From: Rothia koreensis
GTDB taxonomy: Bacteria; Actinomycetota; Actinomycetes; Actinomycetales; Micrococcaceae
NCBI RefSeq assembly: GCF_004136575.1
Contig: NZ_NOIQ01000013.1
Location: forward strand, 1-64,000
Reading direction: 5' to 3'
DNA: 64,000 nt
Both the position numbers and the translations under genes were made by a program. The stretch's first letter is position 1; every line of letters begins with the position of its first letter. Of the stretch, positions 42,371 through 52,138 are shown in pieces. The notes beneath the pieces were generated by a model. It worked only from the letters and a program-made list of their open reading frames with translations. It did no database searches and had not been told where the DNA came from.

Positions 42371-42477
42371 GTTGGGTGGCAGTTACCCGATTACGAGCCG
42401 TTTACCTTCGCTAGGAGGGGGCTAAAGCCCCACCTGATGAAGGACAACGCCCCTCAATCGGGTAACCACCACCCAAC
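42371..42477. repeat. 107-bp palindromic MITE-like element, copy 1
   Basis: The element begins GTTGGGTGG-CA-GTTACCCGATT and ends in the inverse, AATCGGGTAACC-A-CCACCCAAC, giving 22-bp imperfect terminal inverted repeats with two mismatches. It has an internal GGGGGCTAAAGCCCC hairpin. It is identical in all 107 positions to the copy at 52203-52309 and lies in the same orientation. It has no coding capacity. Whether it moves as a MITE or spreads like a REP element cannot be decided from sequence alone. Confidence 0.85.
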
Positions 42478-42779
42478 GGGGGCCGACCGGCCCAGCGGCC
42501 CAACGGGGCCGACCGACCCACCAAACCCAACAGCGCCGACCGACCCACCCACCAAACGCGCCAGTCCACCGCTCCCGGGATCCCGGCAGGTGAAGAAGCC
42601 GATGCCCTACTGGCCCACGTTCAGCTCGACATGCCGGCCAACCTATTGGCCGACCGCGCATTTCGAGTCGTCGTGGTAGGCCGGCCGCAGAGTGCCGCCG
42701 GAGACAGGGGCTGCGACGTCATCGCTCACTTGGAGGTCCCGGAGCACCACATCCAACCACCACGAGAATGAAGCTCAGG

Positions 42780-43299
42780 CCAAAGGTCGGCTACCAGGCC
42801 CGCGCCGCGCGGGCAGATACGGGTGACACAAAACTTCTTCGGCTATTAAAGAATGTGATGTAAATAACCGGATTTCGCCCATGATTCATGGGGTGTAGTC
42901 CCGGTATTTAACAGACATTAGAAGTCAAGCTCGCGTCATCGATCTGAGACTCCGGAGGGTGGGTGCCTTAAATCGACACTATGGAATCATGGCGCATTTC
43001 TGGCCTCGCCCTCCTTTTTCTGGCCTTGCCCTCCTTGCCAGGTATTGCCCGGCGTCCAGACGACCACCCCCGCCCTGTTCGAGATGCGCGGCGCCAGAGA
43101 ACCCGCCCTCTTATACTCCTTGCCTTCGCAGTCAACAGACAGCGTAATGATCGATTCCGGCCACTGCGAGTGTCGCGTCAGAAATCTTAACGGGACATTT
43201 ATTCAGATTTGTGTCGCATTCTGACGCGCCCCTTCCTTCGTCTTGGACGGGTCGATAATGTCTCCCATCAGCTAGTTTTGTTGTGCCGTGAGGAAATCA
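42780..43299. other. AT-richer leader region of the six-gene operon
   Basis: This 520-base stretch is visibly less GC-rich than its surroundings. It holds a 10-bp perfect inverted repeat, CGCGTCAGAA (43174-43183) and TTCTGACGCG (43219-43228), spaced by 35 bases, and a GATAAT hexamer at about 43254 that may be the -10 of the operon starting at 43300. Two overlapping short frames (42959-43190) look non-coding. The paired sequence could be an operator or the scar of an insertion sequence. Confidence 0.45.
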
Positions 43300-44805
43300 A
43301 TGAGTGAGTTAAACGAATTATGGAGTCTGCCCTCGATCAAAAAAGTGGACGGACACTGTGAAACTGCTGAGGATCCGGCCCCAGCTGACCTCACATTTGT
43401 TGTTGCCCAGCTGCGGCAGAAACTCGGTGAGGACTCGGTGCTGGCTTCCCCGGCAGTCGATGCGCTGACCGCGGACCACGACGAATACGCTCAGGCAGAA
43501 GCGCTGGTGGCGGACTACGCCGGCGACCGCGCGGTCCCGAGCGACCCGAGGACCCGATTCGTCGTCGCGCTCCCTCGAGACGTTGAAGGAGTCCAGGCCA
43601 CGTTGCGTCTTGCACACCGCACCGGCACCCCCGTGGTTCCGCGAGGTGCTGGATCCGGGCTTTCCGGCGGGGCAACTCCTGTGGAAGATTCGATCGTGCT
43701 TGGCCTTGAGCGACTGACTCGCATCCGAGAGATTGATCCACTCGACGAGGTTGCGGTCGTCGAAGCCGGCGTCGTCACCGGAGACCTCTCCGAGGCGCTG
43801 CGCCCCCACGGCTTTTTCTACGCCCCCGATCCTGCAAGTGCTTCTTTCTCCAGCATCGGCGGCAATGTCTCGACCAACGCGGGTGGTCTGCGGTGTGCCA
43901 AGTACGGAGTGACCAGGGAGTCGGTACTTGGCCTCGAGGTGGTCCTGGCAGACGGGTCCTTGCTTCGGACGGGCCACCGCTCGATCAAGGGAGTCACCGG
44001 CCTTGACCTCACCCAATTGCTTATCGGCTCCGAAGGAACACTTGCTGTGGTCGTCGCAGCGACAGTACGCATCCGACCGTTGCCGGTAGCCAGTCGCACC
44101 GTCACCGCCCGCTTCGCGACCACGGCGGCAGCCGCTTCAGGAGTCAACGCCATATCTCTGAGCTCCGTACGCCCTGCTGCTACTGAGTTGCTGGATTCAG
44201 GATCCCTCGAAGACATCGACGAGAACACCGCTTCCGGCCTGTCCGATGGCCCCAGTGCACTGCTTCTCATCGAGCTCGACGGGTACGGGATCGACGAACA
44301 GACACGCGACCTCACGGCGGCGCTCAACCGTGCCGACGCCGCGGTGAACGTCATCGACGACGACGCAGAGGCCAAGCGCCTGTGGGAACTACGCCGATCC
44401 GGGCGCGGCTCAGGGGCAGGCCAGTTCCGACTCGGTGAGGACGTCGCCGTCCCCAAGTCCCAGCTCGGTGAGATCTTCGCTGAACTTCACCGAATTGGGG
44501 CACATTACGGTGTCCGCACCTCAGCCGTTGCGCACGCCGGGGACGGGAATCTGCACCCCTCGCTCTCCCTCCCCCGCTCAGAGGACAACCACGGCCCGCT
44601 CCCTGAATCCATCCATCGCGCCGCAGACGACGTGGTTCGTTCCGCGATCGACCTGGGCGGCACCATCAGCGGTGAGCACGGGATCGGTACTGCCAAACGC
44701 GGGTGGCTGGATCTTGAACTCTCCGGAACCTCTCGTGACGTTCAACGTCGCCTCAAGGACGTCTTCGACCCTCAGCATCTGCTCAATCCCGGGAAGGCCC
44801 TATGA
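43300..44805 (+). CDS. FAD-linked oxidase (GlcD / D-2-hydroxyacid dehydrogenase type)
   Basis: A 501-residue flavoprotein of the VAO/PCMH family. The FAD-binding signatures are PRGAGSGLSGGATPVEDSIV, SFSSIGGNVSTNAGGLRCAK and IGSEGTLAVV; the C-terminal cap domain ends with the catalytic-site blocks HAGDGNLHPS, SGEHGIGTAKRGWL and FDPQHLLNPGKAL. This is the GlcD/D-lactate/D-2-hydroxyglutarate branch, which oxidises 2-hydroxy acids to 2-keto acids. ATG 43300 has GAGG seven bases upstream. It opens the operon and overlaps the aminotransferase start (ATGA); together the two could convert a 2-hydroxy acid to a keto acid and then an amino acid, or the reverse. Confidence 0.88.
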   Translation: MSELNELWSLPSIKKVDGHCETAEDPAPADLTFVVAQLRQKLGEDSVLASPAVDALTADHDEYAQAEALVADYAGDRAVPSDPRTRFVVALPRDVEGVQATLRLAHRTGTPVVPRGAGSGLSGGATPVEDSIVLGLERLTRIREIDPLDEVAVVEAGVVTGDLSEALRPHGFFYAPDPASASFSSIGGNVSTNAGGLRCAKYGVTRESVLGLEVVLADGSLLRTGHRSIKGVTGLDLTQLLIGSEGTLAVVVAATVRIRPLPVASRTVTARFATTAAAASGVNAISLSSVRPAATELLDSGSLEDIDENTASGLSDGPSALLLIELDGYGIDEQTRDLTAALNRADAAVNVIDDDAEAKRLWELRRSGRGSGAGQFRLGEDVAVPKSQLGEIFAELHRIGAHYGVRTSAVAHAGDGNLHPSLSLPRSEDNHGPLPESIHRAADDVVRSAIDLGGTISGEHGIGTAKRGWLDLELSGTSRDVQRRLKDVFDPQHLLNPGKAL

Positions 44806-46043
44806 CCATGACCATTGAGACCCCAACGACGCTGCTCTCCGCCGCAGGCGCCCGCGAGGACCGATCGCGCGGTTTCGGCAAGACGTCCACGCAGGCCAGC
44901 GGCTCAATCCCGCTTCTGGGCGGAGCACCGAGTCCCGACCTTCTGCCCCTTGAGCAAATCCGCCGCGCCAGCGCCGAACTCACCGCGGACCCGCAAGCCC
45001 TGGCAGACGCCCTCCAGTATTCGGTCCCCACCGGCCGCTCCGCACTGCGTGCATGGGCTGCCGCAAGGGAGGGCGTCTGCGAGGATCGCGTGCTGATCAC
45101 CAATGGTGCCTTCCATGGACTTTCCCTGCTCTTCGAGGCACTCCTGGACCCCGGTGATGCATTGATCGCCGAGGACCCGACGTATCCGCTGGTCTTCCGC
45201 AACCTTCAGCACAAGGAACCCGAGATCATTCCGCTGCGCCTGGGTCCAGACGGATTCGACATTGAGGCGCTTCGTGCTCGTCTCGCCACCGGCGTCCGCC
45301 CCAAGTTGCTCTACACGGTGCCGGACTTTCACAATCCCACCGGTTTTGTGACGCCACCCGAGCAACGCCAGCACCTGCTCCAGTTGGCCGAGCACTACGG
45401 TTTCGTGGTCGTCTCCGACAATGCCTACCACGGCCTCGGCTTCGGTGGGGCGGCGCCGGCAGATTACCCTCTCGATTCGGATCGAGTGGCTCACGTGCGC
45501 ACATTTTCCAAGGTGCTTGGCCCGGGCCTGCGACTCGGGTGGCTGGTCCTCCCGGAATGGTTAGTCGGTCCCGTGGCGCGTCTGCGTGCCAACCAGGACC
45601 AGCATTCATCAGTACTCACGCAGGCCGTCGTCGAGCGCGTCGTGGGTGCGGGTGACTTCGATGCGGTCGGTTCCGCGACGGATGCGTCTGGATTCGACGC
45701 CATCGCATCCACGGCCCGATCTGCCTATGCCGAGCGGTTTGACCTCGTCGCCGGTATCCTCGACGACACGGTTCCCGGTGGCATCGAGATTGATCATCGC
45801 ACTGGCGGCATTTTCTTGTGGGCTCGTCTGCGGGACCAACAGATTGATCTTGAAACTGCCCAGCAACTCGCGCGAAGAACCTACGGTACCGATGCCGTAC
45901 TGGGCCGCTATTTCTTCCGTGACCGTCCCCACGATGATCGCTCCAGCCTGCGTATCGGCATCAGCCACCTCGAGACCTCCCGACTGCGTGTGGGTGCTGA
46001 GCGTCTCGCCAACGCCCTGGCCGACCCGAAGGCACGACGATGA
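44802..46043 (+). CDS. Class I/II aminotransferase (AAT fold)
   Basis: A 413-residue PLP-dependent aminotransferase. Conserved features include ALQYSVPTGRSALRAW, the N-P-T-G block DFHNPTGFVTPPEQR, and the Schiff-base lysine in VRTFSKVLGPGLRLGW, with the arginine for the substrate carboxylate in LRIGISH near the C-terminus. The overall form is that of the 2-aminoadipate / kynurenine-like group, not of a specific well-known enzyme. It lacks the helix-turn-helix domain that would make it a MocR regulator. Both ends overlap neighbours by four bases. Confidence 0.85.
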   Translation: MTMTIETPTTLLSAAGAREDRSRGFGKTSTQASGSIPLLGGAPSPDLLPLEQIRRASAELTADPQALADALQYSVPTGRSALRAWAAAREGVCEDRVLITNGAFHGLSLLFEALLDPGDALIAEDPTYPLVFRNLQHKEPEIIPLRLGPDGFDIEALRARLATGVRPKLLYTVPDFHNPTGFVTPPEQRQHLLQLAEHYGFVVVSDNAYHGLGFGGAAPADYPLDSDRVAHVRTFSKVLGPGLRLGWLVLPEWLVGPVARLRANQDQHSSVLTQAVVERVVGAGDFDAVGSATDASGFDAIASTARSAYAERFDLVAGILDDTVPGGIEIDHRTGGIFLWARLRDQQIDLETAQQLARRTYGTDAVLGRYFFRDRPHDDRSSLRIGISHLETSRLRVGAERLANALADPKARR

Positions 46044-47707
46044 ACGCCGCGGATCAGACGAGGGCCGCTCCATCTCGTCGCACGGTGTTGAAGGCTACAG
46101 GGGCAGGAGCCTTGACTCTCGCCGGACTTTCCCTCGCTGGTTGGGCCTTCGACTCCGCCCGCGCGGTGGCCAACGCGGATTCAGACGGGGAGGGGCTGAC
46201 GTTCCTCATCAACAACCTCGACGGTGGGTGGGTCCCCTCAAAGAGCGCAATTTCCAGCTACGAAGCGAATGTCTGGCAGCAGCTGACGGACAAACTGGTC
46301 TACACCGATCCTCAAGGACAGGTTTCGCCGTGGATTGCGCAATCGTGGGAGCAGAATGACGACAACACTGAATTCGTCTTGCACCTGCGCGAGGGAGTCA
46401 CGTTCTCCGACGGAAGCCCACTCGATGCCGATGCGGTGATCGCCAACCTCGATAGTTGGGCCCGGGGGCGCCCGGACGAGGGCATTGCGAGGGTCGGCCT
46501 GTTCCCGGGGTCAACCTACGACGGTGCCGAGGCCCTCGATGATCGTACTGTCCGAGTCCGTTTCGCCGCCCCCGCGTTGTCCTTCCTTCCCACACTTGGC
46601 TACCACGGATGCCTGCTCCTGTCCCCCGGGAGCATCGCGGCCTCCGTCTCCGAGCAGTCGGATCTGGCAAACCAGATCGGCTCCGGGCCCTTTGTCCTGG
46701 AGTCGTGGGCCCAGAACGACCACGTCCGATTGGTACGCCGTGAGGACTACGACTGGGCGCCTCAGTCCGCGGGCCGTACCGGGGCGGCAGCCCCGTCCGG
46801 TATCACTTTCAAAGTCCTACCCGACGACACCCTCCGGGCCTCCGCGGCACGCGCCCATCAAACTGATATCTCCTACAACGTCTCTCCCCAAGTCCTCGAC
46901 TCCTTCACCGAAGCCGGGTTCGAAATCGAGGTGCCCCGCTACCTCGGATTCGTACATGGCTTCAGGGTTCGCGCTGACATCGAGCCTTTCGATGACCCAC
47001 GCGTACGCCAGGCAATCCAACGCGGCATTGACCGGGAAGAAATCCTGCGCACCGTGTTCACCTCCGCATGGGAGCCCGCGACCAGCTGGTTGCAGTCCGG
47101 CGTCCCCGAAACCACGGACCTTTCTGAGCTCTTTGCCTTCGACCCCGATCACGCCGCATCGTTGCTCGACGCGGCCGGCTGGTCCGAATTCAATGCCGAA
47201 GGCTTCCGCACCCGGGGAGGTCGTGAGCTGGGGTTCACGATCTATCCAACGCCCTATCTCACTGGCTCGATTCCCGAAGCGGAGCTCATCTCCCAGCAGC
47301 TCGGTCGTCTCGGCATTCGGGTGGCAACGCAGAAAGTGGACATCGCCAGTTACGCAGGGCACGTGGACAACAACCCCAAACAGGCGTTCAAGGAAGTCAC
47401 CCGCAGTTTCGTCGACGTCGGCACCGTGGCAGAGGTGATCACCGACGACGGCGAGGACTGGTTCGGTGTCGGAAGTTCCGACCAGAAGCTGGTCACACTG
47501 CGGGACCGGATAGCGGGCGCCGGAAACCGCGAGCAACGTGCCACAGTGATCGACGAACTCTCACGCCATGTCTTGGAAGAAGCGTACTTCATCCCCCTGG
47601 AACAGAACGTCCAGCGCATTTACGTCCAGGCCCCTGGGCTTGGCGGCATCACCTTCAACGCCGTTGCGGTCCCTTCCTACTACGCCGCCACGAAGGAGAA
47701 GTCATGA
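46040..47707 (+). CDS. Tat-exported solute-binding protein of a peptide-type ABC importer
   Basis: A 555-residue family 5 solute-binding protein (DppA/OppA type). The N-terminus carries the twin-arginine motif SRRTVLK followed by a hydrophobic stretch, GAGALTLAGLSLAGWAF, and an AxA-like cleavage region (SARAVANA), so it is probably exported folded by the Tat pathway. There is no lipobox cysteine, unusual for a Gram-positive binding protein. The domain has the family signatures WIAQSWEQNDDNTEFVLHLR and VTFSDGSPLDADAV. How it is held at the cell surface is unclear. It overlaps both neighbours by four bases. Confidence 0.9.
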   Translation: MNAADQTRAAPSRRTVLKATGAGALTLAGLSLAGWAFDSARAVANADSDGEGLTFLINNLDGGWVPSKSAISSYEANVWQQLTDKLVYTDPQGQVSPWIAQSWEQNDDNTEFVLHLREGVTFSDGSPLDADAVIANLDSWARGRPDEGIARVGLFPGSTYDGAEALDDRTVRVRFAAPALSFLPTLGYHGCLLLSPGSIAASVSEQSDLANQIGSGPFVLESWAQNDHVRLVRREDYDWAPQSAGRTGAAAPSGITFKVLPDDTLRASAARAHQTDISYNVSPQVLDSFTEAGFEIEVPRYLGFVHGFRVRADIEPFDDPRVRQAIQRGIDREEILRTVFTSAWEPATSWLQSGVPETTDLSELFAFDPDHAASLLDAAGWSEFNAEGFRTRGGRELGFTIYPTPYLTGSIPEAELISQQLGRLGIRVATQKVDIASYAGHVDNNPKQAFKEVTRSFVDVGTVAEVITDDGEDWFGVGSSDQKLVTLRDRIAGAGNREQRATVIDELSRHVLEEAYFIPLEQNVQRIYVQAPGLGGITFNAVAVPSYYAATKEKS

Positions 47708-48726
47708 GTGCAACGCTGAGCACCGCCGAGTCAAAAGAACGGCTGACCCCTGTCCGATCCGGCAACAGGTCACCCGCACGTCGGTACAGCACCTATGCAT
47801 TGCGCCGGGTCGCTGAGTCCGTGCTGGTAGTGCTCCTGGCCTACGTACTGGTGTTCCTCGTTCTCGCGGCGATCCCCGGAGACCCAGTTTCCTCACAGCT
47901 GGACAACCCGCAAAACGGGTACAACGACGAAGAAAAAGCCCAGATTCGTTCCTTCTACGGGCTCGACCAGCCGATATTGGTTCAGCTGGCCCTGGCGCTG
48001 GGGAATTTCTTACGCGGTGATCTGGGAATCTCGTTGTCGATGAGTCTGCCGGTGGGGGATCTGATCGGCACCGCGCTTCCGTCGACGCTGGTCCTTGCCG
48101 GGACTGCCTTGGTCCTGGCGCTCCTGATCTCCCTAGCCCTGGGGTATCTCTCCCAACGTCTTCCCACCGGAGCCGCGAACACTTCCGTACGGTTCTTGCC
48201 TACAGTTTTTCTCTCCACCCCGAACTTTCTCATCGGCCTGATTCTCATCCAAGTCTTCGCGGTACAACTGCGACTGTTCAATGTGATCGATCCAAACGGC
48301 CTCGGATCCACCCTTTTCGCGGCGCTCACCCTGGCCATACCGGTCTCGGCGCAGATCGCCCAGGTATTCATCACCGCCCTGGACGAAACAGCAGCCCAGG
48401 ACTATACGGAGGTCGCGGTTTCCCGCGGCCTCAGGCCAGGTGCTGTGATTCTGCGGCACTTGATACGCCCCTCACTACTACCAACCGTCACCGTCTGTGG
48501 GCTCGCCGTCGGTGAGCTGCTGGGAGGCTCTCTGATCACCGAGACCATCTTTGGGCGCAACGGCATCGGCACCGTGGTTCAGAAGGCTGTCAGCGCCCAG
48601 GACATACCGGTACTGCAGGCGACCGTAGTGTTCTCGGCCGTCGTGTTCGTGCTCGTCAACCTGGCCATCGACCTGATCTACCCGCTGCTCGACCCGCGTT
48701 TGCGGAGCAAGGAGAAAGCGGCATGA
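47704..48726 (+). CDS. ABC importer permease, DppB type
   Basis: First membrane subunit of the importer, 340 residues with about six transmembrane helices. The N-terminal segment YALRRVAESVLVVLLAYVLV and IPGDPV are usual for DppB/OppB proteins, and the ATPase-contact (EAA) loop reads YTEVAVSRGLRPGAVILRHL. It overlaps the binding-protein gene and the second permease gene by four bases each. Confidence 0.9.
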   Translation: MSATLSTAESKERLTPVRSGNRSPARRYSTYALRRVAESVLVVLLAYVLVFLVLAAIPGDPVSSQLDNPQNGYNDEEKAQIRSFYGLDQPILVQLALALGNFLRGDLGISLSMSLPVGDLIGTALPSTLVLAGTALVLALLISLALGYLSQRLPTGAANTSVRFLPTVFLSTPNFLIGLILIQVFAVQLRLFNVIDPNGLGSTLFAALTLAIPVSAQIAQVFITALDETAAQDYTEVAVSRGLRPGAVILRHLIRPSLLPTVTVCGLAVGELLGGSLITETIFGRNGIGTVVQKAVSAQDIPVLQATVVFSAVVFVLVNLAIDLIYPLLDPRLRSKEKAA

Positions 48727-49631
48727 CCGCGGCAATCCTCACCACCGACGAATCGGCAGGCGGACACCAGCAGTCCGACGGACCCAACCATGCCGGACAA
48801 GACATATCGACCGGTTCGGGCCTCAGACTCCGCGGTCGTATCCCGCTCAGCGTGGGCATCGCCTTCACGGTTCTCGCCATCGTACTGGCGTGGTCACTCT
48901 TCCCAGACCTGTTCACCTCTCGCAATCCCGCTGCCGGAGTGCCGAACCGCAAGTTCACTTCTCCTGGCCTGAACTACTGGCTGGGCACAGACCACCTCGG
49001 ACGGGATTTGCTCGCGCGAATCATCCACGGTTCAGCGTCTTCGATGACCAGCGCCTTGATCGCGGTAACGATCGGCGTCGTCGTCGGCGGGCTGATGGGC
49101 TTGGTCGGTGGATATCTCGGGGGATGGATCGACGCGGTTCTGGGCCGTGTCGTGGACGTTCTGCTGGCGATCCCCAGCTTCCTCCTGGCGGTCATCGTCG
49201 TCACGGCTCTGGGATATGACACGCGCAATGCCGCGATCGCTACCGGCCTCTCCGCCGTCGCGGTCTTCGCGCGCCTCATGCGCTCCTCAGTGTTGCAAGT
49301 ACGGACCAGCGTGTTCATCGAGGCCGCCCGCGTCAACGGAGGCTCCGGCATCTACATCCTGTTCCGGCATATCCTGCCCAACGCCGTGCGGCCTGTGCTT
49401 TCCCTGGCGGTGCTGCAATTCGGCCTGGCCATCCTGACCATCGCAGGCTTGGCTTTCCTCGGCTATGGGGACCCACCACCGGCCTCTGATTGGGGCCTCC
49501 TGGTCGCCGACGGCCGAGAACACCTCCTGCACGCGCCCTGGCTGGTGATAGCACCAGGTTTGGTGATCGCGATCGTCGTGCTCGCCGTCAGTCGTATCAG
49601 CCGCTGGCTTGACCAAGGAAGGAACCAATGA
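48723..49631 (+). CDS. ABC importer permease, DppC type
   Basis: Second membrane subunit, 302 residues. After a polar N-terminal tail (about 35 residues) come six hydrophobic segments. YWLGTDHLGRDLLARIIHGS is the DppC/OppC hallmark and the EAA loop is FIEAARVNGGSGIYILFRHI. It is coupled to both neighbours by ATGA overlaps. Confidence 0.9.
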   Translation: MTAAILTTDESAGGHQQSDGPNHAGQDISTGSGLRLRGRIPLSVGIAFTVLAIVLAWSLFPDLFTSRNPAAGVPNRKFTSPGLNYWLGTDHLGRDLLARIIHGSASSMTSALIAVTIGVVVGGLMGLVGGYLGGWIDAVLGRVVDVLLAIPSFLLAVIVVTALGYDTRNAAIATGLSAVAVFARLMRSSVLQVRTSVFIEAARVNGGSGIYILFRHILPNAVRPVLSLAVLQFGLAILTIAGLAFLGYGDPPPASDWGLLVADGREHLLHAPWLVIAPGLVIAIVVLAVSRISRWLDQGRNQ

Positions 49632-51880
49632 GTCGCGCACCTGTTGCCATTGCCCCCGCCCCTGCCCCTTCAGCACCACCGTTCCATGATGCTGAGGCCA
49701 CGGACCAGGAAAAACCCTTGCTCGATGTCCGCAATCTGACAGTTGCATACGGTGACAAGACCGTGGTGCGTGATGTCTCATTCTCCGTACCCACCGGAGG
49801 CACCCTAGCCCTCATCGGCGAGTCAGGCTCCGGAAAATCAACGATTGCCCGCGCCGTGTTGCGACTGCTTGCCGGGCGGAAAGCCAGTGCGACCGGGCAA
49901 ATCGATATCGGAGGCGAGGACACCACCGCGCTGAGCGACCAGGCGTTCTTGCGCTTGCGCGGCAGAGTCCTTGGTTTCGTTCCTCAGGACCCAAGCAATT
50001 CCTTGAACCCGGTCAGAACCATCGGATCGCAAGCTCTCGAGGCGGCCGCTCTGGTCACGACCGCGCGGACTGGTGCTCTTCGGCGCCGGTTGGTCCTGGA
50101 AGCGCTGGAACGCGTCGGGCTGCCGGATCCGGAGCGAGTCTTCGAATCGTTCCCCCACCAGCTCTCCGGCGGGCAGCTGCAGCGTGTACTCATAGCCTTG
50201 GCGATCATCCCCGGTCCTGATCTGATCGTCGCTGATGAACCCACCAGCGCCTTGGATGCGACGGTCCAGCAACAGATTCTTGACCTGCTCGCATCATTGC
50301 GACAAGAGCTGGGTCTCGGGATTCTGCTGATCACCCACGATCTGGCGGTGGCGGCCGAACAAGCCGACGACGTCGTGGTCCTCCGTGACGGGCGTATCCA
50401 GGAGAGTGGGCCAACGGCACGGGTTTTCGCCACACCGGCCACCACCTATACCAGGAAGCTGCAGGCCGACGCGCCGGGGTTGCATCCCCATCGATTCGAC
50501 GAGATCCGAGAGGCTCGCGACAAGAAACTTTTGGACGGTGCCGACGACGAATCGGGGAAGGCTCAAGGCGCCCTCCCCCACCGTGGGGCTGCACCGGTTG
50601 AACCACCGGTGCGTGTGGAACTACGCGGCGTTTCGCGCTCGTTCCATACCCAAAACCGCTCCGTGCGCGCGCTTGAGGATGTCTCTTTCAGCGTCCAACG
50701 AGGCCGCACCCACGCGCTGGTCGGTGAATCGGGATCCGGCAAATCGACGGCCGCGCGGATTCTCCTGGGTCTGGAGGTCCCCGATGCCGGGAGCATTCTG
50801 ATTGACGACCGACCAGTCCAGGTCAATGATTCCCGCGAACTGCGCGCACTGCGCCGGAACCTGCAAATCGTCTACCAGAACCCCTACACTTCCTTGAACC
50901 CTCGCTTCACGGTCGGACGTATCGTGCGCGAACCACTGGATTTGTACCGGGCAGGTGACCCTTCCACACGCCGGCAACAGGTCCGATGGGCCCTTGAAGC
51001 CGTCCATCTTTCTGCGGAGCTGGCCTCGCGGCGCGCTTCGGAGCTCTCCGGTGGGCAACGACAGCGTGTCGCGATCGCGCGTGCGCTGGTCCTGCGTCCA
51101 GAGGTTTTGGTGCTTGACGAGCCAACGAGCGCGCTGGATGTCACCGTGCAGGCAAGCATCCTGGAAGTCTTGGCGAAATTGCAGCGGGATTTGGGCCTGA
51201 CGTACCTTTTCATCTCCCATGATCTTGGTGTGGTGCGTCAGTTTGCGGACACCATGACGGTGCTGCGTCGTGGCCAAGTAGTAGAGTCAGGCCGCGTGAC
51301 GAATGTTTTCACGTCCCCCGGAGACGACTACACGCGCCGCCTCATCTCCTCGATCCCGGCGAGGCGACACGAAGCGGAAGCCCCCACGCCGAAGGCCCCG
51401 AGCAAAGAGCGCGACGCCGAACGGATCACGTGGGTCCACACGGATTGGGATGATGAACGCGTCAGCGACCTGCAACGGTCGATGAGGGAAGAAATCGACC
51501 CTCGCTATGCTGCCCTGCGTGAGGCCGGAAGCCCACCAGCGATGGTTCCTCAGAGAAAGGACGTCGCCGAAGTGGTGCTCGCCCTGGTCGATGATGTGCC
51601 CGCAGCGACCGGGACACTTCACCGTTTGCCTGATCGATGGGAGGTCAAGCGTCTCTTCGTGGACCCTTCGCACCGGGGACTCGGTCTGGCTCGGCAGACG
51701 CTCGCCCGGGTCGAGCAGGCCGCACGTGATCGAGGAGCCACAAAGATCTACCTGCAGACGGGGAACCGTCAACCAGAGGCGATCAGCTTGTATCAGCGAG
51801 AGGGATGGATTCGCACCGACGTCTACGAACCCTACGATCCGGACGATGGCATCAGTGTCTGCTTCTACAAGGAATTGTGA
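49628..51880 (+). CDS. Fusion of two ABC ATPases and a GNAT acetyltransferase
   Basis: A 750-residue protein. ATPase 1 (about residues 30-280): Walker A GESGSGKS 64-71, signature LSGGQ 179-183, Walker B with DEPTSALD 203-210. ATPase 2 (about 328-578): Walker A 366-373, LSGGQ 473-477, DEPTSALD 497-504. DppD-DppF fusions of this sort are common. A linker (579-598) then leads to an extra domain (599-750) with the GNAT acetyl-CoA motif [20 protein letters not shown] (673-692), the later [17 protein letters not shown] and a C-terminal CFYKEL. So the ATPase pair carries an N-acetyltransferase at its cytoplasmic end, perhaps to acetylate what the transporter brings in. That function is inferred. Confidence 0.9.
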   Translation: MSRAPVAIAPAPAPSAPPFHDAEATDQEKPLLDVRNLTVAYGDKTVVRDVSFSVPTGGTLALIGESGSGKSTIARAVLRLLAGRKASATGQIDIGGEDTTALSDQAFLRLRGRVLGFVPQDPSNSLNPVRTIGSQALEAAALVTTARTGALRRRLVLEALERVGLPDPERVFESFPHQLSGGQLQRVLIALAIIPGPDLIVADEPTSALDATVQQQILDLLASLRQELGLGILLITHDLAVAAEQADDVVVLRDGRIQESGPTARVFATPATTYTRKLQADAPGLHPHRFDEIREARDKKLLDGADDESGKAQGALPHRGAAPVEPPVRVELRGVSRSFHTQNRSVRALEDVSFSVQRGRTHALVGESGSGKSTAARILLGLEVPDAGSILIDDRPVQVNDSRELRALRRNLQIVYQNPYTSLNPRFTVGRIVREPLDLYRAGDPSTRRQQVRWALEAVHLSAELASRRASELSGGQRQRVAIARALVLRPEVLVLDEPTSALDVTVQASILEVLAKLQRDLGLTYLFISHDLGVVRQFADTMTVLRRGQVVESGRVTNVFTSPGDDYTRRLISSIPARRHEAEAPTPKAPSKERDAERITWVHTDWDDERVSDLQRSMREEIDPRYAALREAGSPPAMVPQRKDVAEVVLALVDDVPAATGTLHRLPDRWEVKRLFVDPSHRGLGLARQTLARVEQAARDRGATKIYLQTGNRQPEAISLYQREGWIRTDVYEPYDPDDGISVCFYKEL

Positions 51881-52138
51881 TCAACTTTTTGGCGTAGCTC
51901 ATTGGGCCCGGGGCTGTCTCCTGGGCCTTTGGGCTGCAGGCACGGAGCAACACGAATCATGAACCGGGTAGGCGGCCACCCGCTCGTCGTGCGCATCGAG
52001 GGCCAGCAGGTCATCCTCTGCCAGCCAGGTGCCGGGGGTGCCCAGGGCAGGCGTTCCATTCGACCTGCCGCCTCATAAGGTGGCGGTTGGCCGATTCGGC
52101 ACTGGTTCCCGGCCCCGGGAGGGCAAGGTCCAGACGAC

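Noticed and set aside
41996-42679. 227-codon frame in the 64-bp repeat region
   Set aside because: The peptide merely repeats with the DNA units and has no ribosome-binding site.
42981-43190. Short frame starting with a signal-peptide-like sequence
   Set aside because: Overlaps another frame of equal quality, lacks a ribosome-binding site and ends in the inverted-repeat region.
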